From: JBNLBT01 sp050303435
Lineage (GTDB): Bacteria > Pseudomonadota > Gammaproteobacteria > Xanthomonadales > Marinicellaceae
NCBI GenBank assembly: GCA_050303435.1
Contig: JBNLBT010000004.1
Location: 1 to 64,000 of the forward strand
Direction of reading: 5' to 3'
DNA: 64,000 nucleotides
Shown here: in pieces, positions 23,142 through 32,315 of the stretch
Numbering within the stretch: position 1 is the first letter of the stretch
How the letters are laid out: each line of letters starts with the position of its first letter
Translations under genes and position numbers: made by a program
Notes under the pieces: generated by a model
What the model was told of the DNA's origin: nothing
Seen by the model: the letters and a program-made list of their open reading frames with translations, nothing else
Database searches by the model: none

Positions 23142-24905
23142 ATGCTGAGGTTGCTTTTTCCTTGTCTGGTGCTGTCTTTGACCCTTGCAGGATGTGTCCA
23201 TGAACGCAACACCGAGGGCCCTCACTCCGACGCAGACAAGAAAACGTTTCGTTTTTTCATCAACTCAGACCCGCAAATGGGGCCACAGGACACCGACAAA
23301 AAGGCCTTGGGCGTGCTCAACGAACTGCTTGAACAGTTCGTTGAGGAAGTGAATTCGCAAAACAAAAAAACACCGATCGATTTTGTCGTGTACAACGGCG
23401 ATCTGGTGTGGGATCCGTACGAGGACGCCTTCGCCAATTTTGTGCGCCTGGTGTCCGCACAGCAGGTACCGCCGGTGCTGGTGCACGGCAACCACGACGG
23501 CATGAATGAGGATCCCCAGTTTTTGCAAGCCCAGCAGCAGCTGTCGGGCTATGCGCAGTTGAATTATTCGTTTGACTACGGCGACTGGCACATGGTGGTG
23601 ATCGCGGCGCAGGAGAAATACCCGAGCGAACTTCAAAAGCAGCAGTTGCTGACCTGGCTGGCGGACGATCTGCGCGCTCACAGGGACAAGCCGGTGATGT
23701 TGTTCATGCACTACCACATTCTGCCGGTGGGGCTCAGCCAGATGGAGTTTTATTCCTACAACCCGCACGAATTCAAGAATCAACTGCTGCAATTGATCAC
23801 CGGCAGCGGCAACGTCAAGTACGTGTTTTCCGGCCACGTGCACGCCGGCATCAAAGCCTCGATCAAAAGCACGTATGAATACCAGGGCACGAAATTTGTG
23901 GTGTGCCCGACGCCGGTGCAGGCGCGGCCGTTTGGAGAAGAATTCGCGGCCTTTGAAAACGACCCGAAAAGCCGGTTTTTCCGTCGCGGGTATTATCTCG
24001 AGGTGCTGGTCGACGGGGAAGACGTTGAGCTGGTTGGACACAAAATCAAGCACCCGCATGAAGAGGTCTACCCGCAAGAATTTACCCGCTTCGAGCCTGC
24101 AATGGACCCGAGATTTTTCACCCCGGAATCGCAAACACCGGCCGGTGAGGCGTTGAGCAACGGGTCGTTTGACCAGGGTCTGGCCGGCTGGCAAACCAGT
24201 TTCCGCTATCAGAAAGATCGCGACAGCGCGTTCATCAACAGCGCCGAACAGGGCCGCAACGTGTTGCAGTTGAAAGCGCCGTGGGGGGCCTGGAATTTCG
24301 ATGAATACATGGAAACCTATCAATTGGTGCAACTGGATTTGCAGGCCAGGCCGCTGCTCAGATACCGTTTCAAGCGACCCGTTTACTCCCAGGCCGGCGC
24401 CGGAGGCTACATACGTCTGAACTTTTACGGCGCGTCCGAGGGCCTGGAAGAAATGCTGTTGCTGCATTGGGGGCATCAGGAAAACCGGGTCAAATTCATG
24501 TTTCAGTCGTGGTACAACAACGCCGACGGGCAACGCAGTTCCACTGCGCGATTTGAACAGGAGCTTGTCAACAACAACCTGCTCAGCATGCCCATGACGT
24601 TTGCTGACGACGGTGAACAGACGGTTGAGATCGACGTCGCCGCGCTGTTGCAGCGATTGGGTCAGGGTCCGGCGTCGTCGTCGATCAATCGGATGTCTGT
24701 GGCGCACGGTGTCTGGAGCCGCTTGATGACCCGCGAGAGCCATCTGAAAAGTCTCTTGCATGTGAACTCTGTGGAACTCGTGCACGGCGCCGATGCCACC
24801 GCGGCGGTGTTGCGTCACAACGGCGCTGCGCTGGACCTGGACAAAGCCGACAGCCGCATGCCGTATTTTGATTTTTCGCGTCGACGCAATGTGGCCAAAA
24901 AATAG
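23142..24905 (+). CDS. Calcineurin-like metallophosphoesterase lipoprotein
   Basis: A 587-residue predicted lipoprotein (LTLAGC lipobox at about residues 14-19). Residues ~30-270 carry the metallophosphoesterase blocks in order: SDPQMG (the usual DxH motif reads DPQ), VVYNGDLVWD (GDxxD-like), VLVHGNHDGM (GNHD/E), FMHYHILP, and YVFSGHVHAG (GHxH). The first block lacks the canonical His (Q instead), so metal binding may be altered. The C-terminal ~230 residues (from SNGSFDQGLAGWQTSF) look like a beta-sandwich of the carbohydrate-binding type ('NgsFe.gl.gW'). It is anchored facing the periplasm or outside. Substrate unknown; single gene. Confidence 0.8.
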   Translation: MLRLLFPCLVLSLTLAGCVHERNTEGPHSDADKKTFRFFINSDPQMGPQDTDKKALGVLNELLEQFVEEVNSQNKKTPIDFVVYNGDLVWDPYEDAFANFVRLVSAQQVPPVLVHGNHDGMNEDPQFLQAQQQLSGYAQLNYSFDYGDWHMVVIAAQEKYPSELQKQQLLTWLADDLRAHRDKPVMLFMHYHILPVGLSQMEFYSYNPHEFKNQLLQLITGSGNVKYVFSGHVHAGIKASIKSTYEYQGTKFVVCPTPVQARPFGEEFAAFENDPKSRFFRRGYYLEVLVDGEDVELVGHKIKHPHEEVYPQEFTRFEPAMDPRFFTPESQTPAGEALSNGSFDQGLAGWQTSFRYQKDRDSAFINSAEQGRNVLQLKAPWGAWNFDEYMETYQLVQLDLQARPLLRYRFKRPVYSQAGAGGYIRLNFYGASEGLEEMLLLHWGHQENRVKFMFQSWYNNADGQRSSTARFEQELVNNNLLSMPMTFADDGEQTVEIDVAALLQRLGQGPASSSINRMSVAHGVWSRLMTRESHLKSLLHVNSVELVHGADATAAVLRHNGAALDLDKADSRMPYFDFSRRRNVAKK

Positions 24906-24980
24906 ACGACGGTGAAGCGCACGCGCTGCCATTGCGCATGCATTCTGGTACAATGTCGCGTTTTTTGATGGAACTGTCCC

Positions 24981-25877
24981 ATGTGGTTCAAAAACGCCCG
25001 AATCTTTCAACTCAACGACGCGTTTGCACACAGCGCCGAAACACTATCTGACGCCCTCGACAAAGACCACATCAAGCCGTGCGGCGATCTGGAAATGGTC
25101 AGCCGCGGCTGGGTGTCTCCATTCGGTGCGGATCACCCCGTGCACGCCTGGCAAAGCGGTGAGGCCCTGCTGATCGCGCTCGGAGCCGAGGAAAAACTGC
25201 TGCCCGCCGCGGTGATCAACCATCACCTCAGCGAACGTCTGCAGCGCATTGAATCCGAGGAAGGACGCAAGCCGGGGCGCAAACAGCAGATGGACATGAA
25301 ACAACAAATCACCGCCGAATTGTTGCCGCGGGCGTTCGTCAAACCGGCCACGCTGCAGGCCTGGATCGACAAGCGCCTGAACCTGATCGTTGTTGACACG
25401 GCCAGCCAGAGCAAAGCCGAGGAGTTGATCAGCCAACTGCGCCAGTCGCTGGGTTCGCTGCCGGCCAGCGCATTCGGTCCGTCCTCCGCTGTGGCCAAAA
25501 CCCTGACCACCTGGGTCACCCAGGGCGGCGGCGACGCCGGCTTCACTCTGGCCGATGAGATCGTGCTGGAAACGCTGGATGAAACCAAGGGCGTGATTCG
25601 TGGACGCAACATTGAACAACTGCAATCGCAGATGCAGAAACACATCGACAACGGTTACCTGGTGACGCAATTGGGTTTGAATTACAACGACCGCGTTGAA
25701 CTGGTCCTCGGCCACGATCTGGGCATTCGCAAAATCCGCTTCACTGACACGGTGCTGGATCAGATGGATGCGCTGGAAATCGACGACGCGGCGCAGTTGC
25801 TCGACAGCCGCTTCACTTTGATGTCGCTGGAGTTGCGCGCGCTGTTTGAGTCCCTGTTCACGGTGTTCAGTCGATGA
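24981..25877 (+). CDS. rdgC: Recombination-associated protein RdgC
   Basis: A 298-residue protein with the RdgC features: MWFKNARIFQL at the start, SRGWVSPFG near residue 42, LLPAAVINHHLSERLQRIE, and a late TQLGLNYNDRVELVLGHDLGIRKIRF region. RdgC forms a ring-shaped dimer around double-stranded DNA and limits RecA-mediated strand exchange; it acts in the cytoplasm on DNA. The length is normal for the family. It overlaps the next gene by 4 bp (ATGA), starting the rdgC-HD-slt-cca group of coupled genes. Confidence 0.95.
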   Translation: MWFKNARIFQLNDAFAHSAETLSDALDKDHIKPCGDLEMVSRGWVSPFGADHPVHAWQSGEALLIALGAEEKLLPAAVINHHLSERLQRIESEEGRKPGRKQQMDMKQQITAELLPRAFVKPATLQAWIDKRLNLIVVDTASQSKAEELISQLRQSLGSLPASAFGPSSAVAKTLTTWVTQGGGDAGFTLADEIVLETLDETKGVIRGRNIEQLQSQMQKHIDNGYLVTQLGLNYNDRVELVLGHDLGIRKIRFTDTVLDQMDALEIDDAAQLLDSRFTLMSLELRALFESLFTVFSR

Positions 25878-26518
25878 GCCCCGAATCGGCGGCCTGGGAA
25901 TCGCGTTTTCACGCGTACATCGCGCGGCTGCCGGCGGCCGACCCCGGTCACGATGTGCGGCACGTGCTGCGGGTGGTGAATCTGGCCAAAAAACTGGCCC
26001 TGGCTGAACAAGCGGATATGCATGTGGTGTTGCCGGCGGCCTGGTTGCACGACTGTTTTCCAGTGAGCAAGGATTCTCCGCTGCGCTCCAGCGCCTCGCG
26101 ACTGTCGGCCGAACGCGCGGTCAAATTGCTGTCCGAATGGGGCTATGACCTCGCCGATCATGCGGCCATTGCGCACGCCATTGAGGCGCACAGTTTTTCC
26201 GCCGGGGTGCCGGCCGAAACGCTGGAGGCGAAAATTGTGCAGGACGCCGATCGCATGGATTCCCTTGGCGCCATCGGTGTGGCGCGGGTGGTCATGGTCG
26301 GCGCGCAGCTGCAACGCCAGCTGTACAATGAAGACGACCCCTTCTGCCGCCGCAGAAATCCCGATGACGGCGTATCGACTCTGGATCATTTTTATACTAA
26401 ACTACTCAATTTAAAAGACAATTTCCACACGGAAGCGGCGCGGCATGAAGCCAGTAAACGGCACGATTTCATGCTCGACTTCCTGCAACAATTGCAACAT
26501 GAAACCGGTGAGGATTAA
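25874..26518 (+). CDS. HD-domain phosphohydrolase (YedJ-like)
   Basis: A 214-residue HD-superfamily metal-dependent phosphohydrolase. The ligands are His26 in DPGHDVRHVLRV, the HD pair in AAWLHDCFPVS near residue 57, and Asp in KIVQDADRMDSLGAIGVAR. The last segment is characteristic of the small YedJ-like group. The substrate is probably a nucleotide or other phosphomonoester and is not known. It has no signal peptide. It overlaps rdgC by 4 bp and slt by 20 bp, so it lies inside a tightly packed operon. Confidence 0.85.
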   Translation: MSPESAAWESRFHAYIARLPAADPGHDVRHVLRVVNLAKKLALAEQADMHVVLPAAWLHDCFPVSKDSPLRSSASRLSAERAVKLLSEWGYDLADHAAIAHAIEAHSFSAGVPAETLEAKIVQDADRMDSLGAIGVARVVMVGAQLQRQLYNEDDPFCRRRNPDDGVSTLDHFYTKLLNLKDNFHTEAARHEASKRHDFMLDFLQQLQHETGED

Positions 26519-28475
26519 CGGCGCATTGCTTTGTATTTGGCTGCTTATTGGCACCGCCCATGCCAATCTGACGGATCAGCGGCTGTTGTTCAAAAAACTC
26601 TACCCCATGGCCCTCAAAGGTCAGGACAGCGCAGTGCAACGGCAACGTCAGCCGCTGCAGGGCTATGCACTGGATCACTACCTGGATTATGCCTTGCTGT
26701 CGGCGCGCATGCGCCAGCTGCCGGAAGCCGACATCGATCAATTTGCCCGACAACATCCGGGCAGCCCCCTGATCAAGCGCCTGAACGACATGTTCACTTA
26801 TGAGCTGGGCAAGCAACAGCAATGGCCCGGCTATTTGCAACGCTATTTCGGCCTGGGACAGGGCAACAAACAGTGCTGGTACTATCAGGCGCGCATCGCC
26901 ACCGCACAGACCGCCGATCTGGCGCCACTGATCGAAGGCAGTTGGCTCAGCGGTGGTGATTTGCCGGCCAGCTGTCAGGGTCCGGTGAAATGGTGGACGT
27001 CTCAGGGGCACCTGAACGATGGCCTGCGACTGCGTCGTCTGCGTCTGGCCTTTGACGCCGACAACCGTGCCTTGTATCAACGCCTGCGGCAACAGATGGG
27101 CACCCGGGCACCGGCCTGGCTGGCCAGCGGCGCGGCCTTGTTGCAGGATCCAATGCAGGCACTGGCTTCGGCCACGGCGTGGCCAGACGACACGGATCAC
27201 CGCTGGCTGATTGAGAAATCGGCCTTGCTGCAGGCGCGCAAGCGACCGGATGAATTCCATCGGCTTTGGCCCGCACTGCGCGCGCATTTTTCCCTCAACC
27301 CGGCCAAGGTCAAACTGATCGAACACCAGTTGGCGCTGTTCGCCGCCACCGACTATCTGCCGTTTTCCATCGGCGCCATGAAAAGCCTGCCCGCCGACAT
27401 GCAGGACGACCAGATCCGCGCCTGGATTGTGCGTTACCACCTGTACTACAACGAATGGCCCGAGGTGCTGGACGCCCTCAAGCGCATGCCGGAGCGGCAA
27501 TTGAAACAGGATCGATGGCAGTACTGGCTGGCGCGTTCACTGGCCAAAACCGGCGATCGCAAGGCCGCTCAGGCGGTGTTTGATGCGCTGGCCAAACAAG
27601 CCAATTACTATGGGTTTCTGGCCGCCGACCACCTGCGCAAATCCTACCATTTGTGCAACGTGCCGGCCGCCGCGACCGATGCACAACACACCTTCAGTAT
27701 GCCCGGCGCGATTCGCAACGCGATTGAATTGCACCACGCCGGTCTGGCAGAACTGGCGCGCAGTGAATGGAACGCCGCCTACCGCGGCATGTCTCGCAGC
27801 GACAAGCTGGCGCTGGCCGATGAACTGAATCGCGAAGGCTGGCACAATAAATTGATCGCGGTGATGGTGGATCTGGGGGAATGGCGGGATTACCCCAAAC
27901 GCTATCCCCTGGGTCATTTACAGAAAATTCAGCAGGAAGCCGGTAAGTATCAGTTGATTCCGCAGTGGATCATGGCCATCATCAAGCAGGAAAGTGCCTG
28001 GGCGGCGGATGCGGTGTCGCACGCCGGTGCGCACGGGCTGATGCAGATTGTGCCGCAGACGGCCGAAGACCTGAGCCAGCAATTGGGCCTGCCGTTCATG
28101 GACAAGCGTCAACTGCACCAGCCGGATTTCAACATCACCCTGGGTGTGCACTACCAGAACGCCCTGTACCAGCGCTTCAATCACCCCTTGCTGGTGGCGG
28201 CGTCCTACAACGCCGGTGCCAGCAAGGCCGAAGACTGGCTGGTGGGTTTTCCGCCGTCGCCGGACGTCTGGCTGGAAACCATTCCGTATCGGGAAACGCG
28301 CGACTACATCACGCGCATCCTGTCGTACGTGACCATTTATGACTGGCTGATCAATCACCGCCCAACGCGGGTCTCCAGCTGGATGCCGACCCTGCCGGTG
28401 GACAGCCGCCCCAGCCGGCCGTGGCCAAACACGCAGATCGTGCAGCAGAAGGTGGACGCCCAGTGCAGCCCCTGA
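26499..28475 (+). CDS. slt: Soluble lytic murein transglycosylase
   Basis: A 658-residue periplasmic peptidoglycan lyase that cuts the MurNAc-GlcNAc bond and forms 1,6-anhydroMurNAc. The start at 26499 gives a signal peptide (GALLCIWLLIGTAHA); an in-frame ATG at 26445 lies deep inside the HD gene and would not. Residues ~25-450 are the superhelical Slt70-type domain (LARSLAKTGDRKAAQAVFDAL is one of its repeat helices). The catalytic domain starts near 480: the catalytic Glu498 is in IIKQESAW, followed by SHAGAHGLMQIVPQTA and LLVAASYNAGASKAEDW. Length matches Slt70. It overlaps the HD gene and cca. Confidence 0.9.
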   Translation: MKPVRINGALLCIWLLIGTAHANLTDQRLLFKKLYPMALKGQDSAVQRQRQPLQGYALDHYLDYALLSARMRQLPEADIDQFARQHPGSPLIKRLNDMFTYELGKQQQWPGYLQRYFGLGQGNKQCWYYQARIATAQTADLAPLIEGSWLSGGDLPASCQGPVKWWTSQGHLNDGLRLRRLRLAFDADNRALYQRLRQQMGTRAPAWLASGAALLQDPMQALASATAWPDDTDHRWLIEKSALLQARKRPDEFHRLWPALRAHFSLNPAKVKLIEHQLALFAATDYLPFSIGAMKSLPADMQDDQIRAWIVRYHLYYNEWPEVLDALKRMPERQLKQDRWQYWLARSLAKTGDRKAAQAVFDALAKQANYYGFLAADHLRKSYHLCNVPAAATDAQHTFSMPGAIRNAIELHHAGLAELARSEWNAAYRGMSRSDKLALADELNREGWHNKLIAVMVDLGEWRDYPKRYPLGHLQKIQQEAGKYQLIPQWIMAIIKQESAWAADAVSHAGAHGLMQIVPQTAEDLSQQLGLPFMDKRQLHQPDFNITLGVHYQNALYQRFNHPLLVAASYNAGASKAEDWLVGFPPSPDVWLETIPYRETRDYITRILSYVTIYDWLINHRPTRVSSWMPTLPVDSRPSRPWPNTQIVQQKVDAQCSP

Positions 28476-29695
28476 ACACGTATCTGGTGGGTGGCGCGGT
28501 GCGCGATGAACTGTTGGGTCTGGCGGTGCGCGACCGCGACTACGTGGTGGTCGGCGCCACGCCTCAGGACATGCTGGCGCGCGGGTTTAAACCGGTGGGT
28601 CGGGATTTTCCGGTGTTTTTGCACCCCGACGATCACTGCGAATACGCGCTGGCGCGCAGCGAGCGCAACGTCGCGCCGGGCTATCATGGCTTTGAATTCA
28701 ATACCGACCCAACGGTGACCCTGGAAGAGGACCTGTCGCGGCGCGATCTGACCATCAACGCCATGGCGCGTGACCGCGACGGCGCGTTGATTGATCCGTA
28801 CAATGGTGCAGCCGATTTGCGCCAGCGCGTGCTGCGGCACGTCTCGCCGGCGTTTGTTGAAGACCCGGTGCGGGTGTTGCGAGTGGCCCGTTTTGCGGCG
28901 CGCTACGCGGCGCTGGATTTCACAGTACACCCGGACACCCTGGCGCTGATGCGCCGCATGGTGGACAACGGCGAAGTGAACGCGCTGGTGCCTGAACGGG
29001 TGTGGCAGGAACTCAGCGCGGCGCTGTCCGAAACGCGCCCGTCGCGCTTCATCGAAGTGTTGCGTGATTGCGCCGCGCTGGCGCGGCTGCTGCCCGAAGT
29101 CGATGCACTGTTTGGCGTGCCACAAACGCCCCGCTGGCATCCCGAGGTGGACACCGGCGTGCACGTGTTGATGGCGTTGGATCAGGCCGCCGGGCTGGCC
29201 AATGAAGTGGTGTTTGCCGTGCTGGTTCACGATCTGGGCAAAGGCCTGACGCCGGTCGACGTGTTGCCGGCGCATCACGGCCATGAAGCCGGCGGAGTGC
29301 CGCTGGTGGAAAGCGTGTGTGCGCGCCTGAAAACACCGAATAAACACCGCGACCTGGCGCTCAAGGTGTGCCGCTGGCATTTGCACGCGCACCGGGCGAT
29401 GGAGTTGACCGCGGGCCAACTGGCGAAATTGTTTGAACGCGTCGATGCACACCGCCAGCCGGTGCTGTTTGAACAGTTCATTCTGGCCTGCCAGGCCGAT
29501 GCCACCGGACGCGCCGGCGATGAATTCAGTGTGTATCCGCAGGCGGATTTTCTGCGCGCTGCATTCCAGGCCGCCGGCCGGGTGGACGTGCAAGGACTGA
29601 TGGCGGCCGGACACAGCGGTCCGCAGCTGGGCGAACGCATTAGACAAATGCGTGTGGCTGCAATACAATCGTTTGTCAATCAATACGGCCGATAA
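28463..29695 (+). CDS. cca: CCA tRNA nucleotidyltransferase with HD domain
   Basis: A 410-residue bifunctional enzyme that adds or repairs the 3'-CCA end of tRNA. Class II nucleotidyltransferase signature: YLVGGAVRDELLG, then RDRDYVVVG carrying the metal-binding DxD, then LSRRDLTINAMA. The RVLRVARFAARY segment belongs to the neck. The C-terminal half has an HD domain (FAVLVHDLGKGLTP near residue 255), which gives the phosphatase/phosphodiesterase activities of gammaproteobacterial CCA enzymes. The GTG at 28463 is the start because translation from it gives the standard QPLNTYLVGG N-terminus; it overlaps slt by 13 bp. The stop is 2 bp before the M14 gene. Confidence 0.9.
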   Translation: MQPLNTYLVGGAVRDELLGLAVRDRDYVVVGATPQDMLARGFKPVGRDFPVFLHPDDHCEYALARSERNVAPGYHGFEFNTDPTVTLEEDLSRRDLTINAMARDRDGALIDPYNGAADLRQRVLRHVSPAFVEDPVRVLRVARFAARYAALDFTVHPDTLALMRRMVDNGEVNALVPERVWQELSAALSETRPSRFIEVLRDCAALARLLPEVDALFGVPQTPRWHPEVDTGVHVLMALDQAAGLANEVVFAVLVHDLGKGLTPVDVLPAHHGHEAGGVPLVESVCARLKTPNKHRDLALKVCRWHLHAHRAMELTAGQLAKLFERVDAHRQPVLFEQFILACQADATGRAGDEFSVYPQADFLRAAFQAAGRVDVQGLMAAGHSGPQLGERIRQMRVAAIQSFVNQYGR

Positions 29696-29697
29696 AA

Positions 29698-32229
29698 ATG
29701 CTGAAAAAAACCGTGCTTCTGATGTGCCTGTGTGTGGCCACGGTCCACGCCGCCCCGCTTGAATACTACCTGCCCAAGGGCGAATTGTTTGATGCAGCAA
29801 TCCCGACCCCCGATGCGATTTTTGGTTTTGGGCTGGGTGATCAGCATTTGCGCCACGATCAGATTGTTTACTACATGGGCATTTTGGCCTCGGCCTCGCC
29901 GCACGCGCGCCTGATTGACTACGGCCAGTCACACGAAGGCCGGCGCCTGGTGCTGCTGCTGATTTCCAGCAATGAGAACCTCGCCGACCTGGATGCGCTG
30001 GCGGGCAACGACGCGGTGCTCAAGGTGTGGAATGGTTTCAGCGTGCACGGCAACGAATCTTCCGGCGGCAACGCCTCGGTGCTGTACGCTTACTACTTGC
30101 TGGCCAGCACCCGCGCGGCCGTGCGTGAACGCTTGGATGACACGCTGGTGCTGATCGATCCGACCATCAATCCCGATGGCTTTGACCGCTACGCCACGCA
30201 CGTCAACGCGTTTCGTTCAGCCACCACGGTCACGGATCTGCACGACGCTTCGCACGTTGAACACTGGCCCAATGGCCGCACCAACCACTATTGGTTTGAT
30301 CTGAACCGCGACTGGCTGCTGTTGACCCAACCGGAATCGCGAGCACGCATTCAGGCGTTTCACCGCTGGCACCCGCACCTGCTCACCGATCACCATGAGA
30401 TGGGCACCGAAAGCACCTTCTTTTTTCAGCCGGGTGTGGCCGATCGCGCCAATCCGTTGATTCCGGCGCGCAATCAGGCCCTCACTGCGGAGCTCGCCAC
30501 GCATCACGCCGCGGCCCTGGATGCGCACAAACAGCTGTACTACACGGGCGAAAGTTTTGATGACTACTACCCGGGCAAAGGCTCCACTTATCCAGACTTG
30601 CATGGCAGCGTGGGGGTGTTGTTTGAACAGGCGCGCGCGCAGGGCGGACGCGTGCAGACGCGCGAAGGTGAACGCAGCCTGCAACAGGGCATACGCAACC
30701 AGTTTGTCACCGCTTTATCCTCCCTCAACGGGGCCCTGGACATGCGCGCAGATTTCCTCGAGTACCGTCGTCAGTTTTTTGACCAGGCCGAACAACAGGC
30801 CAGTCGCGGTGCGCGCGGTTACCTGGTGGATTTCAACGGCGACTGGCGCAAGGCACGCAAACTGGTGGATTTTTTACACAACCACCGGATCACCGTGGGC
30901 TTGCTGAATCAGGACAAGAAAGCCGGCGGGCACAACTACCGCAAAGGCGCTGCTTTGTACATCCCGCTGCGGCAGCGGCAATCCACCCTGATCCGCGCGC
31001 TGTTTGACGTCACCACCGAGTTCAAGGACAACACCTTTTATGACGTGTCTGCCTGGCAATTGCCGATGGCCTGGGGCCTGACCTGGCAGGCCAGCGACGA
31101 CGCGGTGGACACCCTGAGTGAATGGCAATGGCCCAAAGCGCGGCGCTACTACGCCGACGACGCGGTGGCCTTTGCCATCGACTGGCAACAGGGCAATGCG
31201 CCGGCCGCATTGAATCACCTGCTACAACTGGATTACGCCATCAAAGCCAGCGGCAAACCGCTGAACATTCAAACCACCGACGGTGCACGCACGCTGGCCG
31301 CAGGCGCCCTGATTGTGTCGCTCAACGGGCGCGAGACCAACGACCGCCTGTTTGCCGATCTGAACACCGTGGCCGATGCGCATGGGGTGGACTTTTACGC
31401 CCTCAAGGGCGGGCTCAACAACGGCTCGGTGGACCTCGGTTCACCGGCCATCCGACGGGTGCCCAAGGCGCGCATCCTGATGCTCACCGGCCCCGGCATC
31501 AACGCCTATCAGGCCGGCAGCCTGTGGCATTTCTTTGACACCGAAGTGCGGCAACCACTGGTCAAGGTGGACCTGAATCGCCTGGGCCGCGTCAATCTGG
31601 ATGACTACACCCACCTGATCCTGCCGGACGGGCAATACAGCGCTTTGAAAGAGGCCCAGACCCAACAAATTCAATCGTGGGTGAAATCCGGTGGACAACT
31701 GATCGCGCTGCAGCGCGGCGCCAGCTGGGTGGAGAAAAATCTGCAGGCGGAGAAAAAATCAGCGGCAGAAAACGCTGCAAAAAAAGCCGATGAGACAGAC
31801 GAAGGTGCCGACGCGAGCAAACATTTGCCCTACGGCCAGTTCCGCAAGGACCTGGCTGAACGCATCATTGGTGGCGCCATTGTGCAGGCCGAAGCCGATC
31901 TGAGTCACCCACTGGGGTTTGGCTTCACCCAGGACGCGCAATTCGTGCTGCTGCGCGGGACGGCCGTGCTGCAAGCGGCGAGTACGCCGTATGGCACGCC
32001 ACTGCGCGCGACTAAAAAACCGCTGGCCGCCGGTTTCATTTCCGCCGAATGGCAGGAAAAGCTGGCCGGCAAACCCCTGGTTGTGGCCGATCGCATCGGC
32101 GCCGGCGGGGTGATTAAATTTGCCTTCAACCCAACCTTCCGTGCCTATTGGGAAGGCACCAAACGATGGCTGGTGAACGCGGTGTATTTATCGCACTTGA
32201 TCGAGCACACCAAATGGCCCGATGACTGA
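29698..32229 (+). CDS. M14-family zinc carboxypeptidase, secreted
   Basis: An 843-residue exported metallopeptidase with signal peptide MLKKTVLLMCLCVATVHA. The zinc motif HxxE is His117-Glu120 (SVHGNESSG). Further M14 blocks are PTINPDGFDRY, FDLNRDWLLLTQPE (substrate-binding NR) and TDHHEMG (third ligand region). The catalytic domain covers about residues 30-340. The remaining 500 residues contain alpha/beta segments (RILMLTGPGINAYQAGSLW, then THLILPDGQYS) resembling a glutamine-amidotransferase-like fold often fused to such peptidases. It follows cca by 2 bp. Function: removal of C-terminal residues from peptides or a related amide cleavage in the periplasm. Confidence 0.85.
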   Translation: MLKKTVLLMCLCVATVHAAPLEYYLPKGELFDAAIPTPDAIFGFGLGDQHLRHDQIVYYMGILASASPHARLIDYGQSHEGRRLVLLLISSNENLADLDALAGNDAVLKVWNGFSVHGNESSGGNASVLYAYYLLASTRAAVRERLDDTLVLIDPTINPDGFDRYATHVNAFRSATTVTDLHDASHVEHWPNGRTNHYWFDLNRDWLLLTQPESRARIQAFHRWHPHLLTDHHEMGTESTFFFQPGVADRANPLIPARNQALTAELATHHAAALDAHKQLYYTGESFDDYYPGKGSTYPDLHGSVGVLFEQARAQGGRVQTREGERSLQQGIRNQFVTALSSLNGALDMRADFLEYRRQFFDQAEQQASRGARGYLVDFNGDWRKARKLVDFLHNHRITVGLLNQDKKAGGHNYRKGAALYIPLRQRQSTLIRALFDVTTEFKDNTFYDVSAWQLPMAWGLTWQASDDAVDTLSEWQWPKARRYYADDAVAFAIDWQQGNAPAALNHLLQLDYAIKASGKPLNIQTTDGARTLAAGALIVSLNGRETNDRLFADLNTVADAHGVDFYALKGGLNNGSVDLGSPAIRRVPKARILMLTGPGINAYQAGSLWHFFDTEVRQPLVKVDLNRLGRVNLDDYTHLILPDGQYSALKEAQTQQIQSWVKSGGQLIALQRGASWVEKNLQAEKKSAAENAAKKADETDEGADASKHLPYGQFRKDLAERIIGGAIVQAEADLSHPLGFGFTQDAQFVLLRGTAVLQAASTPYGTPLRATKKPLAAGFISAEWQEKLAGKPLVVADRIGAGGVIKFAFNPTFRAYWEGTKRWLVNAVYLSHLIEHTKWPDD

Positions 32230-32315
32230 TCGGTGTGACGGCCGCACATGATTTGTTCACGGATTGCTGCGGCGAGCGCACATTTTTTAACTGTTCAAAA
32301 TGAAAGGAAATTGCC

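Noticed and set aside
23265..25031. 588-codon leftward open frame antisense to the metallophosphoesterase
   Set aside because: It mirrors the codon bias of the rightward lipoprotein gene, has no recognisable domain and no ribosome-binding site; the rightward gene has clear motifs.
28355..29932. 525-codon leftward open frame antisense to cca
   Set aside because: High GC content opens the antisense frame; the cca motifs on the plus strand explain the region fully.
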